From Saksenaea vasiformis B4078 (lineage: Eukaryota; Mucoromycota; Mucoromycetes; Mucorales; Saksenaeaceae), in the NCBI GenBank assembly GCA_000697055.1, contig JNDT01001814.1, forward strand, positions 24,436-88,435: a stretch of 64,000 nt of DNA. The letters run 5' to 3'. Positions 9,251 through 20,598 of this stretch are shown one piece after another. Every line of letters begins with the position of its first letter. The stretch's first letter is position 1. Under the pieces are notes generated by a model. It was given only the letters and a program-made list of their open reading frames with translations, did not search any database and had not been told where the DNA came from. Both the position numbers and the translations under genes were made by a program.

Positions 9251-9937
9251 ATGAAAGAGTATGTAACCAACAAGTCTGAGAAAGTGGATACAGTCATGGT
9301 GCACTTGCCCAGTGCAACAACCTTAATCCATCCACCGACATATATTGAATACAAAAATCAGCGCTTTCTCATCAGTGACGCACCAACACAAACAAAGCTA
9401 CCTTTTTACGTCCAAGTAAGATCGTACTGCCTACCAAACGCTTTATATAACAGCTTCTACCAGGAATTTAGACGCTGGAACGTAACTGATGTCGTGAGAT
9501 GCTGTGAATCTACTTACCCGCAATTCCTTCTTCAGGAACGCGGCATAAAGGTGCATGACTGGGTATTTGATGATGGAGATGCTCCGCCTGCTCCGATTGT
9601 GAACCGTTGGCTGGATTTGGTAAACGAGCGGTTCGCGAACCCTGACCGTGATGAAAAGATGTCATCGGGATCAAATCAGCTGCCATGTATTGCAGCACAT
9701 TGTATTGCGGGCTTAGGAAGGTACTTTAGAGAATGTTTGATGCAAAATTTATCTCTTTATATTGGGGGTAGGGCGCCTGTTCTGGTAGCACTTGCTTTAA
9801 TCGAAAGAGGCATGGATCCTTTGGAGTCCGTTTCTTATATCCGTGATCGTCGGCTAGGTGCGATCAATAGTAGGCAAATGAGATATATTTTATCCTATAA
9901 ACGACGATCTAGCACCCGAATGTGCACTATCCTATAA
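9251..9937 (+). CDS. PRL-type (PTP4A) prenylated protein phosphatase
   Basis: Dual-specificity-like phosphatase of the phosphatase-of-regenerating-liver family, normally membrane-anchored by a prenyl group. Exons 9251-9415, 9464-9720 and 9772-9937 give 195 aa. Family motifs in order are YKNQRFLISDAPT, VVRCCE, the WxFDDG-type acid loop as WVFDDGDAPP, and the catalytic loop HCIAGLGR completed by APVLVALALIERGM. Then come INSRQ.RYI and a basic tail ending in the CaaX box CTIL, whose Leu predicts geranylgeranylation. Both introns (48 and 51 nt) are multiples of three without stops, so the whole locus also reads as one frame. The second intron falls within the catalytic loop between GLGR and APVL. 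Length and motifs match the family. Confidence 0.93.
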   Translation: MKEYVTNKSEKVDTVMVHLPSATTLIHPPTYIEYKNQRFLISDAPTQTKLPFYVQVRSYCLPNALYNSFYQEFRRWNVTDVVRCCESTYPQFLLQERGIKVHDWVFDDGDAPPAPIVNRWLDLVNERFANPDRDEKMSSGSNQLPCIAAHCIAGLGRYFRECLMQNLSLYIGGRAPVLVALALIERGMDPLESVSYIRDRRLGAINSRQMRYILSYKRRSSTRMCTIL

Positions 9938-10483
9938 TAAAGCAACCTCCCTACGATGAAAGACAAAAAGAACAATGGTCAGCTGGATGTGATTATTATT
10001 ATTATTCTCCGGGAACTGAAGTCAAAGCAGTTATTCATACGCAGAACTATAGGTTATCTTTAGCCATTGTTAAAATGTGCATATTCAAATAATGCAAACA
10101 CAGAATTTATTTTTGGCCAGGACAGGTCTACGCACCGAGGCACCGGATAACCCCTGGCACGCCGTAATGCCACGCCAGCTCGTCTCCCGAATAAAGTCAC
10201 AAACAATTGCTTTTCTGCTTCGGAATGAGTGCCTTCTGCCTTTCCAATACAGAGCATCACGACTCCACGAGATTGGCTTTAATTAGAAAATTAATAAGTT
10301 TTACTTGTGTTTCTGGAACTATTTCATGACACCCTGCTATTATAATGAATCAGAATAAAGTCAATCGCCAATTGGACAAAATAAGAGGTTGCTAGAAAAA
10401 TCTCTCCTAACATTGCAATATGTCTCCCTCATTGTGAAGGAGGTCACGACAAGAAAAGTGTTCCAAGGATAACATATATTACT
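9938..10483. other. intergenic, no gene seen
   Basis: Convergent gap between the phosphatase gene and the minus-strand surface-protein gene. It contains a short (TTA)n tract near 9994-10006. Nothing else is supported. Confidence 0.5.
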
Positions 10484-11202
10484 CTACCAGCTGAAGGCGG
10501 TCACCATCGTTATTCCGATTACAAAAAGCACAAGACATCCCTGCGCTTGTCTACTAGCATCGTTTGTTACTGGTGTACCATTGGCAGATAGATTGGATCC
10601 TGGTTTGGAAGTGGGTGCTATATAGAAGGTTAGCTTTCCTTAATAATAGACGACAAACAAAAAATAGCTTACCATTGCTGGGCTTATTCGTGGGCGAAGA
10701 CCAGATAGAACTTGGCCACACACCACTGGTAGAGGAGGATGAGGAGGGAGCCACGGTAGCGGAGGGTGAGGAGGACGCGCTGGCGGTGCTAGCTACCTTG
10801 CTGTTGTTCATTGTACGAGTGTTCTTGTTTGACATAGAAGGAGAAGGCGTGGCGGGTGGTGTAGATTGCACCGATTTTCTTTCTGCTTTCGTAGGTTTTG
10901 CTACCATAGGACTAGAGGGTAGGCTGGAAGGCAGACTGGATGATGAATTGAATTCCTTGAGATTGCCGTTGGGCCAGTGATCTGCGATGCACTGGGAGTA
11001 ACATCCTTCGCCGGTACAAGTTGACAAGCAATCATTTGTTTTAAGCACTGAAGAAGTAGAAAATCAGAAAAGAAAGCTGTTTCGTTAGAGGATCCTTACC
11101 ACACTGATCAAGGCAAGCATGATCGTCAGCCCCACAGGCACATTGGGCATATACGCTTGTACCAGCTGCTAATACAAGAACGATTAGGAAGAGATTCTTC
11201 AT
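10484..11202 (-). CDS. secreted Cys-rich, Ser/Thr-rich surface protein (GPI-like)
   Basis: Exons 11202-11100, 11047-10673 and 10617-10484 give 203 aa with phase kept at both junctions. An N-terminal signal peptide (MKNLFLIVLVLAAGTSVYA) precedes a compact cysteine domain (QCACGADDHACLDQC, then CLSTCTGEGCYSQC). A long Ser/Thr/Pro-rich linker follows, then a hydrophobic C-terminus (GCLVLFVIGITMVTAF) ending two residues later. This layout is that of a fungal GPI-anchored or membrane-tethered cell-surface protein. The cysteine pattern recalls small extracellular Cys domains, but I cannot assign a named family. Reading past the last donor gives an alternative C-terminus ending SNKRC, so intron retention would yield a secreted, unanchored form. 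It lies on the same strand downstream of a Kelch-type surface protein. Confidence 0.72.
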
Positions 11203-11501
11203 CTTGATGGAAATAGTAAGCTAGAAGTAAGGAAAGAAAGAAAGTCGATTATTAAAATAGCAAGACATCATCTATATAAATAATGATAATAAAAGAAACA
11301 ATGAACAAGCATAACTCCTTATTTGGATTCAACTCATGCAATGCAGGCACGATGCGTGAGTGTTGTTGTCATAGTGGCTACATCTCCTACTTTTAATATT
11401 TCTACATTACTTTTTCCAACAGTTGATGGTTGAAGCGTCTTGCGCGCCAGCGGTAATATTGTACATGAAATTGGTAGTTATGTAAATAAATAAAATAGAT
11501 A

Positions 11502-13589
11502 CTAGCGTCTAGGTTTTGCATAAGTGATGGCATCTGGCTTGACTGGGTCCAGCCTACTACTGCGGCTGCCTTCACGCGAATCTGGTTTATAAATATTCAT
11601 GGAGTGAGGCCGGAAACTGCCGTTTACCAGAGACGGAGTAGAGCATGATTCGTGCCCCTGATCAAGAGGCAGTAGCACCTTGCTGCGAGGTTCAAAGTTC
11701 ATAGATTGCGCCCCACGGCCATCACTCATGAATGATATTCCAGAACCAATTTCAAGTTTGTCTGGTAGGAGCACCTTGCTTTGACGATGGCCACTGTAGA
11801 AACGAGACTTAGAAGCCAGTCCTCCAAAAACATCAAGAGAATGCCTATTGTCGCAGTGATCAAAGTGATCGGTGCGATCGTGCTCTTCTGATCGGCCAGC
11901 CTGCTGAGCCTTCCTTTTCCGACGGTACATGATCCCCATTATGCCAGCTATGATGAGTACCTAACCATAATCATGTAAGACGTCCGTAGTCTCTTTCTGA
12001 AGCGAAAACTTACTGCTGCAGCAGATCCTACAACCGCGCCAACAATTGCTGGCATGTTATTATGCTGTCCATCCGAAGCTTTAGGTGCAATAGGTCCATT
12101 GGGAGACGGGGATGAGGTAGAGGGATTTTGAGGAGAGTAATTAAGCGCATTTGCATCATATGTATTGGTCCAGGCCATTTTTTTTACATCGAGTACAGAG
12201 AACCCACTTTGTCCGTTATCGTTTGGATTAGGCCCAATGCCAAATAAAACAAACAGCATACTATTGCCAATTAAGACAGCTGTTTGCTCCTTAGTATTAA
12301 TTTTTGGATTTTTATAGAGATGTTTATGCATTTACCTGAATGGCCATAACGACTTCCTGCTCCGCCAGGACCAGGATTCTGCTGAGTCCACTGATTTGTT
12401 TTGACGTTATATTCGTAACAATAATCAGATAAAGTTACTAAATCTTGATCTAGCATTGATGCTCGTAAGACAGTATCTTCAAGTGGTGTGGGATCTTACT
12501 TTTGAGATCGTTCACTGCTCCACCATAGACCAAGAGTATGTCTGTCCCAGGTACTGTTGTTAAAAGAAAACGGAGATCAGTCTTTGGTCAAGGCTTGTTT
12601 ACGAGAACGCACTCCAAGTAGTCGTATGCAAGACACGTGGATTAGGTGTAACCGACCCTTCCGTTTTTCGTAGATCCCATTTGCTATTCACCGTATCGTA
12701 CACAAGGATCTCGTTCATAGATATGTTGCGATTGTGAGCATATCCATCCGAACCTCCAATAAAATAGATATTGTTGTCGCCAGCCATCGTAGCTGTGTGC
12801 TGGTATCGTACAACCGAATCTCCGGGAAGCGTCAATTCGGGAGATGTTGTCCATTGTTGTTTGCTATAGTCAAGAATGCGGAGGGAGGAACTTGCTCCTT
12901 TGTTTGTCAAAAGGCTATCAAGAATATAACGATTAATCCTGATGCAAAGGAGATCATCATCATCCCTTACTTCCAACCGCCCCAGAAGTATATACTATTT
13001 TTTGAGGGCACGTAATTTGCAGTCTCACCAAAGCTTTAAATTGAATTTTAGCACATGGGTAAACTTTTCTTACTGCATTCAAATAAAATCTTACTATTGG
13101 TCCTGAATACCCCCATTACCGATTGTACTCCAATTTTCGCCATCAAATTCTGTTGTGGTGTTAGAAAGGGGTCTGGCTGAATGGTTTGTACTGGGGATGC
13201 CGTAACCTATACCACCATTGGTTATGAATGAGTGGTCAGGGACAGTTGTAAAAGAGAAATCCCAGTTGGGCTCCAGCTGGTAATTTGGGATTGTTGATAA
13301 ATTAATCCATGCAGTTAATGCGCCTTCGACATTGAAGCTTTGCGATACATCAAGCATGTAGAAGTCCGGGAATCCTCTTGGTGCATAGTTGATGGAAGCA
13401 TCCCATGTCCCTCCACTATAGCAGTAGATGCTTTTCTCTAGCATCACACATCCTGTTATCACGTTGGGGTTTAATCATGAGATACGTCATAGGATAACTA
13501 CCTGAACACATCCGTCCCTCTAAACGAGTAGCATGGATCAAAGCAAAGGAGTATGCAAAAACTACTGTTAGAAATGAAAAAAACAGCAT
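11502..13589 (-). CDS. Kelch-repeat type I membrane protein
   Basis: About eight exons on the minus strand. ATG 13589 opens a signal peptide (MLFFSFLTVVFAYSFALIHA). The luminal or extracellular part carries Kelch-like blades, seen in IYCYSGGTW, IYFWGGW, HTATMAGDNNIYFIGGSDG, ILLVYGGA and MLFVLFGIG, so it is probably a beta-propeller related to galactose-oxidase central domains. A Ser/Pro-rich stalk leads to one membrane segment (IVGAVVGSAAAV then VLIIAGIMGIMY), a basic stop-transfer RRKRK and a cytoplasmic tail of about 140 aa. Such proteins occur at fungal cell surfaces and septa; the ligand is unknown. Intron positions around 13500, 13060, 12950, 12570, 12490, 12310 and 11980 were inferred from frame changes with GT-AG sites and are approximate. 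The GTG at 13637 is not the likely start. Confidence 0.78.
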
Positions 13590-13637
13590 CAAGGAAGAAA
13601 TGGCACACAAAAAGAGAAAAAAAAGTAAAAGATCCAC

Positions 13638-15934
13638 TTTCCCTCTATCTAAGAATGCACAAATGTTTGTGCGACGTTTCGTCTCTTTGAACGATTTCCA
13701 TGTAACGACCGCTCAAAGAACTAGAACCTGGGTTGCTTTTTCCTACTTACATATATATACATGTTTTCGATTTTGATTGCTTTGTAGCATCAATACTCAC
13801 TGGATCACACAAAACTATCTGACCGCCTGGCATTATGCTTGGCCATCACACAACTGACTTTACTTTTGCCAAAAAAGGTTACAGTTCCGATTGTTTGTGT
13901 CACGCGAAAATAGGCCAATGTGAAAAGGAATCAACGTGGACGCCGAGATACTTCCGCACGCCCTTTAGCTGGATGACGATCTACCTCTTAGGCCATGTAT
14001 TCTAAAAAATAAGACAAACGGATGAACTGATCATTAAAACAGCAACAAACATTAACTGCACATGTAACTTAACACACAGATATATGGGCCGCGAGATCGT
14101 TTGTTGCCCCAAATGCCAAGAAATTGGCCACAAAAAGTGTCATATCTGCCATCACAGTTTTCGATGACACAAGAAGGATTAGTGTGGCACCTTCTAGGCC
14201 CATTGTTTGTTATTCTGTAGAAGAGTCGTCGGGGTAAGGTCCCCGGAGATAAGCATACGCTGTCCATCAATAAAGTTTGTAACATTAAGAAGCGAAATTT
14301 TGTAGGGCTTACTTCTAGTCGCCGTCTCATTCATGGTCGAAGCTTAACGCGTAATATATATAGGAGAATAGATAGCAAACGATGCTGTGACTCCTCTTGC
14401 TGTAGATGGTCTGAAGAATATTTTTCATCCCTTTTGATGTTGTATGATCTTATTCCAGATTCATATACTTATATTCAGTTGTCGCTAAATATTCTCAATT
14501 GAATTAAGTTTAGAAGACTTTACCAAGCGGCTGAATTTGTTTGGTTTGCGTCACTCTCTCCACAAATTGGCACGAGTACCGCAATAAGCTCCTCCAGCAG
14601 GGATCATTCATACGCCTCTATCACTTTGCATTATTCATGCTAATAAAGAATGCCATATAAACCATACTATTCTACGGAACCGCAGATTACCTTCGGCTTT
14701 GGGAGGCTCAAACAGATCATGTTCGTGGTTAAGATTTTTTACATGTCGTATCTCGCGTTCCAGGCAAGTTTTGATGTATATCTTGGCGTATGAGGTTCTA
14801 CTAATAAACAGATGTTGTGTGCACGATCGTCAGGTGCCCTACGGACCGCCGGTATAAAATTAATCATTAGAATCCGCATTTGACCGTAATCCACACCAGG
14901 GCACCTCAACGGGCGCGTAGGCCCAGCCCATTCTTCTTATGGGCTCGCAGTTGGTCCAATGGTGTGGCCTGCTCTGCGTGCTTTGAAGCTTGCAGTTAGA
15001 TTGTGCAGGTTATCCGACACCTATAGATCACTAAAAGAGCACGAATAGAGCGTTACAAAAAGAACATCCCAAAGGACCAAAGAGTGTATCAAGAGACTGG
15101 TTCGATATCATTTTATATGCAGAGATTAGAAGATGACCGTTGCAATTGCTCATCTTGACGTAAGTGGTAAAGTGATAAGTTAGCTCCAACTGCACCTACA
15201 TATTATTAAGTAGCTTGTTAAAATGTATGGCCTGCAACTTCTGTCAATCGACGATAATACCTCCAATATGTAATGGGACCCAAAAGAGCAACTTTACGCC
15301 GCAGATGCAAAACACTGATATGCATATTTATTCTTCATTTCTCGTATTCTAAAAAAAGTAGGAAAAGACTTATGATATTGAAACGGTACAAAAAACCTTT
15401 GGAATACGATGTCGATCTAATTAGCGCCGGTATAAAAACAGTTTATTTATCATATTTGCAACTAAAATTCATAGAGGAGGGCACCTGAAAGTTCCGAACA
15501 GATAAAGGAAACTTATTACGCATATGTCAAGCTGTCGTATGTGGAATTTGTTTTCTGCACGTCAGTCAAAGTAGAGGGCCATTATTTTTATATCTGTGCA
15601 GTCTTTCAGTCTATTTCAAAAGAAATTTCCATTTCTCATTGGAAGACCCAAAATCTTTCACAGCACACTAATAACTTGTCACGCAAAAAACACGCTTGAG
15701 AGGTGCAACTATGCACTTTATGCGGTGAGCATTCAACGCATGCTATATCTTACCTATGCCTTCAGTACTTTTATATATGTGGATTCCTTGGAATGCCAAT
15801 TAAAGGTATATTGCGTTTGATAACGATTTCTTCGATCTGTTATCTCTTTTTGCACGCTGTTGCGCGCGGTTTAAAACTCATTGCCCAGAAAGCATTTTTG
15901 CGCCACCTGAAAATTGTTTTTCGTCTTTCAAGTG
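13638..15934. other. intergenic, no convincing gene
   Basis: About 2.3 kb. A minus-strand frame at 14052-14330 has clustered cysteines but no signal peptide or splice structure I could support. A possible inverted-repeat element spans 14831-15487 and is listed separately. The 3' part should contain the promoter of the coiled-coil gene at 15935. Confidence 0.45.
14831..15487. repeat. possible DNA element bounded by CAGGTGCCCT
   Basis: CAGGTGCCCT at 14831-14840 is exactly reverse-complemented at 15478-15487, and a third, partial inverted copy (AGGGCACCT) lies at 14898-14906. The phrase gccggtataaaa also occurs twice in the same orientation (about 14848 and 15426). A ~657-bp non-autonomous element is possible, but the inverted part is short and no target duplication is visible. 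Confidence 0.3.
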
Positions 15935-17745
15935 ATGAATTCCTCGATCGAAGTTCTGAGGATCGAGCAAAGCATTGTATCCAAGGAGCTTAGCCGTTTT
16001 CCGGCTTGCGATGCCGAAATGCACTGCTACTATTGCCGCGATTGGGCGCAATTCGTTCACAAGAAGCACTTTGTGTGGAATGCTAAAACGCAAGAGGATG
16101 TGCGATCGCCTGACCTGGACGCGTCTAAAACCCGGAGTATACCAACCCTTCGGCGTAAAGAACGGTCGCCCAAGCTGACCGATCAATTTGAAAAGTTGTT
16201 GAAAGAAAATCCAAACAGCACGACATTGATGCAAGATATTTTGTCCGTCTGTACTATGTGGCAAAAGCTGCCTAGCCGTTTATCGTTACCTTCCTTCTTT
16301 AAGCCCCTGAAGTTCAATTCGTATCCGGATGCGGTACCACTACCTGAGGATCCGGACGATCCAGCGAAACTTCTTGATCCTCTGATTATGGAACGTCAGT
16401 CACTGTGTCTACCATCCAATGCGTTCCATCTTCTCAAGAACTTGACGAGCGAAGCGCTAGTTTCTCACTCGAATTCCACATGCAATCACGCTGACTTCGT
16501 ATGTCATTCACCAGCAGAACTGGAGACTGAGCGGGTCATTTGCAATGAAAAGATGGAGACCGCAACCAAAAATACTTTTGGAGAGCTTGAAAAGACGCTT
16601 GACGATTCCTGGAAGACTTTTTCGGATTTTCTGGAAAAATTGTTAGTGCTTGAAAAGGAGCGAAGCAGCTTAATGGGAAAAGGTTGTCAAGATTCTATGG
16701 ATCAGTTTGTCATGCAACAAAAGCTGTTCTCTTTTCAAGAGTACTGGAAATCACAATCAGCAAGATTCAAAAGGAAACAGGCACCATCAGTGGATCAAAT
16801 GGATAAGGCTTTTTACTGTCACTTTGATCGATTGGCTGCTTGTTCGCAGCAATTCGTTGATAATTTCTGTCATATGCAGCTGGAAGCCATCTGTGCATTG
16901 ATCCAAAAACTGTGGAACCTGGTGGTACCCACGATCCAACAAATGGCAGATCGTATGGCTGCTCATGAAGATCAAGACGAGAAACACACAGAAAACTGCA
17001 AAGCTGTCTCCACATCGTTGAAAGGATTGCATTCTACCAATGAGGTAGACGATGCCGTCGACCGGATACGAAATGAGATGGGAACTCTTGTGAAACGCCA
17101 TCAAGAGGAAGTTGCAGTACTGAAGCAAATGTATATAGAAGGATCGACGCCCACTGTTGCTGGTCGGCTAGCTAGTATAGGACGAAAAGAATTTCAGACA
17201 CAGGTGAAAAGGGTGGAGGATGATTACCGAGCAATACGGCAGCATTTTCAGTACGAAATAACGCAGAACATCATACCCGAGGCATTATTTTGTAAATTTA
17301 CCCTAGTATGTCTGGAGGCACTGATGCAAGAGGGAGAGATGATGGAAGCCATGACGATCGAACGTGAAGTGAGAGGATTTATTGAATCACACAGAGACCT
17401 CGTAAGGCAGCGTCAAAGTCTTCTTAATCAATTTGAGGATGGTGTCCAGACAGGTCGAAGAGAGCTTGCGGGTGTCATTGGCCGGTTGTTTCTCGAAGAA
17501 GGCATGCGTATCCAGGCAGAGGATCTTGCGCTGAAACGACAAAACAAGTTTCTGAAATCGATGGGTATGATGGACGAACAACGCCCTGTCCCCAAGAAAA
17601 AGAATCGCAAGAAGAAATCCGCATCAACACCATCCTCTTCTCCTACACAGCCGTTATCCCCGGTGTCGACCACAGAGAAAGTCAACCATAGCACCAAAAA
17701 CAAAGATATATCAGATCCCGTTTCATCGCTGGCGAAGGACGAGGC

Positions 17746-17776
<31 letters not shown>

Positions 17777-18556
17777 CCATCAAAGGAGAATAAGATCCAA
17801 CTAATAGAAAAGGAGGACCAAAGACATCAACGCAAAAATACCAAGAAAGACACGAAACCGCCCCCATCACCCTCAGTTACTACTGATACGATGGCTTCCG
17901 ATGTTTGTTTAAACAGCGTGACCGATACGAAATCCACGGAAAACAGTGAACTTGAAGCCCCGTCTTCTAAATCCTTGTCACTTGACACTAGGGAGAAGGA
18001 GGGACTTGAACTGGCCATTACGCCAGTGAGTACATCAGAAGAAGCGGAAATTGGGACGCCCACGGAACAAGGAGGAACGACTACTGCTACTGATCGAGTT
18101 GAAGCGTTCGTGCGTTCATCACCGGACGTAGATCAAGGAAACACGATATCCCAGCTGGAGGATGCAAATCACGATAAACTTGTCATACAAGTTCGAATAT
18201 TACAGGAAGAGAATATACAGCTCAATCAGAGGTTGGCGTCGATGAGAAAGGACATGACCTCTATTGCGAGCCGGTACACTGAGCAAATGGCATTTGAACG
18301 AGAACATTCAGCCCAACTTCTCCAATTATATGAAGCCCGAAAGCAAACAGAAATAGAGGAAATACGGCGTTATGTTCTATCTCTGGAATCCCGAATGAGC
18401 ACACTTGAGCTCGAAGTCAAGAAATCAAAACGGCCCGGTATGATGGCCAGTTTTAGCAACGCAGATCTGCTGGCAGGTTATCGAGATCGAATTCATCGAA
18501 GCTATCCACAGTGGCAGGAAGCAAGCAATAATTCCGTCCAACAATTATTACAATAG
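15935..18556 (+). CDS. unknown coiled-coil protein, 873 aa, single exon
   Basis: The first ATG in the frame is at 15935; the frame is open for a few more codons upstream, so a small 5' exon cannot be excluded. The protein has three zones. Residues about 1-550 are mostly helical and lack low-complexity sequence, with short charged coiled-coil stretches. Residues about 550-740 are disordered, beginning with a basic cluster (KKKNRKKK, a possible nuclear signal) and containing Pro/Ser runs encoded by the CCA/TCA microsatellite near 17747-17780. The C-terminal part (VIQVRILQEENIQLNQRLAS onward to VLSLESRMSTLELEVKK) is a strong coiled coil. No catalytic motif is visible and I recognise no family. 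Lack of introns over 2.6 kb is unusual here. A scaffold or cytoskeletal role is only a guess. Confidence 0.85.
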
Positions 18557-19508
18557 GCTGCTTGCTTCAATATACACTTTTTGTATCATAGAACCTGTAA
18601 AAAGATATCACTCCTATCAGCATACTGCATTTATTCAAAATTAAAATAAAATGAATATACCACAATCAAAACAGCGCATTGATCTATTTGAAGCATGGAT
18701 ACAAGGGACAATAACAAACAAATACGGGCATCCAGGCTATACGCCTTGAGTGCTGGCCATTTACTGATCTGCTCAAATGTTCCTGTTTCATACGTTGCTA
18801 GACACGGCAAGGTAGATCCGGCATAAGGCCCACTTCATCCACTCCCATTTTTAGAGCTGTGTTCTGCAATGGTTATTCTGCTTTCCGGGCTTTTTTCGGC
18901 TTTCGCTTTTGGTCCTGGTGTTGTATGCGTACTTGTGGACAGCTCTTCAGTTATCACTTCCCTTTGATGGGTAAGTCGTGGAAACCACAAATTGATGATC
19001 ATGTCACTTATTATACATCCGAAAAATAAGGTTACCATCCGCCATCTGATCTATAGTTTCTCTCTTTCTTATCTTTCTTTTGATTTGTTTTCCTTTGCAA
19101 AACCCGAGAAGCTGCTTACAGAAGTTGCAGGAATAACGGTATCCGATTTGCTGGATCAGCTTGCTATTTTGCCTATGATGCTGCACTGTCAACCGTCAGA
19201 TGTCAACTGACAGTTCATGTGATGCATTATTTTTTTATTAATCATGTAAATGTGTACAAGCGGAAACGACTGGACGTACTGAGGAAACTTGACATCCAAC
19301 TGACCTTTTTCTTTTTTGTGCACAAAGATACGGGACTGAATTTAAAAAATTAAGTCTGCATTTGATTGGCATGAACTGACTCAAAAGAAAACCAATATGC
19401 AACGGGACCTATTGCCATAGTCACAGCTTATGTGTTTTTGCGTTACAAAGCAAGGGGTTGCCAAACTCCCCCTTTCTTTTTCTTTATTCCTAGCATACTC
19501 TTTCTCTC
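18557..19508. other. intergenic, no supported gene
   Basis: Contains a minus-strand frame (18835-19038) with one hydrophobic stretch (VTLFFGCIISDMIINLWF) and a polar tail. No credible upstream exon or conserved motif supports it. The region just before 19509 is the likely bZIP promoter. Confidence 0.4.
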
Positions 19509-20598
19509 ATGGACTTCGAAGACATTGTTGATATGGACTGGCTCCACTCCCATACGACGGACGATACGGAAGCCACTGACCTCACAGCTCTGAATCTCCA
19601 CACACACTTGGGTTTTGACAACGTGCCACCCGTTTGCAAGATGGAAGAAGATTCCACTATTCCTACGACCGAACAGATCAAGCAACTGATTGAAGTAGCC
19701 AAGCAGCACCTTGCACTGCATGAACAACAGCATTTCGGCGCGCCATCTTCCATCGCCCCTGCGGCTACAGTGACCCCCGACGTACTGGTGAAGCCGCTGC
19801 CTTCGCCGCCTCCGCCATCTCCGTCACACCGCCGCGGATCGACGGTATCTACGGACGACACGCCTTCGCTAGAAGCCATGGCCGAGGCTGATGGTCTGGA
19901 TATTAAGGCGTTAACCCCTAAGGAAAGAAGACAACTGCGAAATAAAATATCGGCTCGGAATTTTCGAGTCCGAAGAAAAGGTAATAAGGTTTTCTTCTCT
20001 CTTTCAACTGCTCCGAGTAGCTAACATTTATGCGATAGAATATATAACCAGTCTTGAACAGCAGGTGGATCAGCACAAGAAATATGCCGAAGATCTGTTG
20101 TCACGCTTAGACACCGCCGAGGATGAAAATCAGCGACTACGTTTGGAAGTGGATTCGCTAAAACAACAAAACTGGCAACTGCTTCAGCAGCAGTCTTCCT
20201 CCATGTCGGATGCAAGCCCGTCATCTTCATCGTCCTCTGCTTCATCATCGCCACGGATCCTTGCGCCAAAGCTTAGCAAAGATATCAGTATGCTGGGCAC
20301 CAAGCCTAGAGAAAGCTATCATCAGGATACAAGCATCCTTGTGTCAAGTGTTGTCGTGCCAAACTGGGACTTTGAGCGTATACTTTTTCCAGCAATGCCA
20401 CATACAGTCCATAAATGCGCAGAGCAATTCCTTTTGACCTGCTTTGCGGAATGGACAAAGAGACCAGCGGATGACGGTTCTTTAACACGGATGGAACAGC
20501 TCTACGACACGTTAATTCTACACTCGTTGCAAAATGGAAGTGTTGATAAAGGGTTTTGGTGGTGGGAGGATACAAAGGGAGGTACTCAATTACATTAG
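19509..20598 (+). CDS. bZIP transcription factor
   Basis: Nuclear DNA-binding factor. Exons 19509-19980 and 20039-20598 join in phase to give 343 aa. The basic region RRQLRNKISARNFRVRRKEY spans the intron and has the N-x7-R signature of bZIP proteins. It is followed by a leucine zipper (ITSLEQQVDQHKKYAEDLLS, then RLDTAEDENQRLRLEVDSLK). The N-terminus is acidic (MDFEDIVDMDWL), like an activation domain, then Pro-rich. The C-terminal third, after a Ser-rich linker, ends in an uncharacterised helical segment with WWWEDTKGG. The ISARNFRVRRKEY form is found in a group of fungal bZIPs that I cannot tie to a named regulon. Without splicing the zipper is lost, because the intron lies between the basic region and the zipper. 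Confidence 0.9.

Noticed and set aside
14052..14330. Cys-containing small protein gene on the minus strand
   Set aside because: It has no signal peptide, the frame changes have no splice sites, and no family is recognised.
15914..15934. Start of the 873-aa coiled-coil protein at 15914
   Set aside because: That codon is TTG; the first ATG in frame is at 15935.
17747..17780. CCA/TCA microsatellite as a non-coding repeat
   Set aside because: It is within the coiled-coil gene and encodes its Pro/Ser run in frame.
18835..19038. Small membrane protein gene on the minus strand
   Set aside because: There is only one hydrophobic stretch, no credible upstream exon and no recognisable motif.
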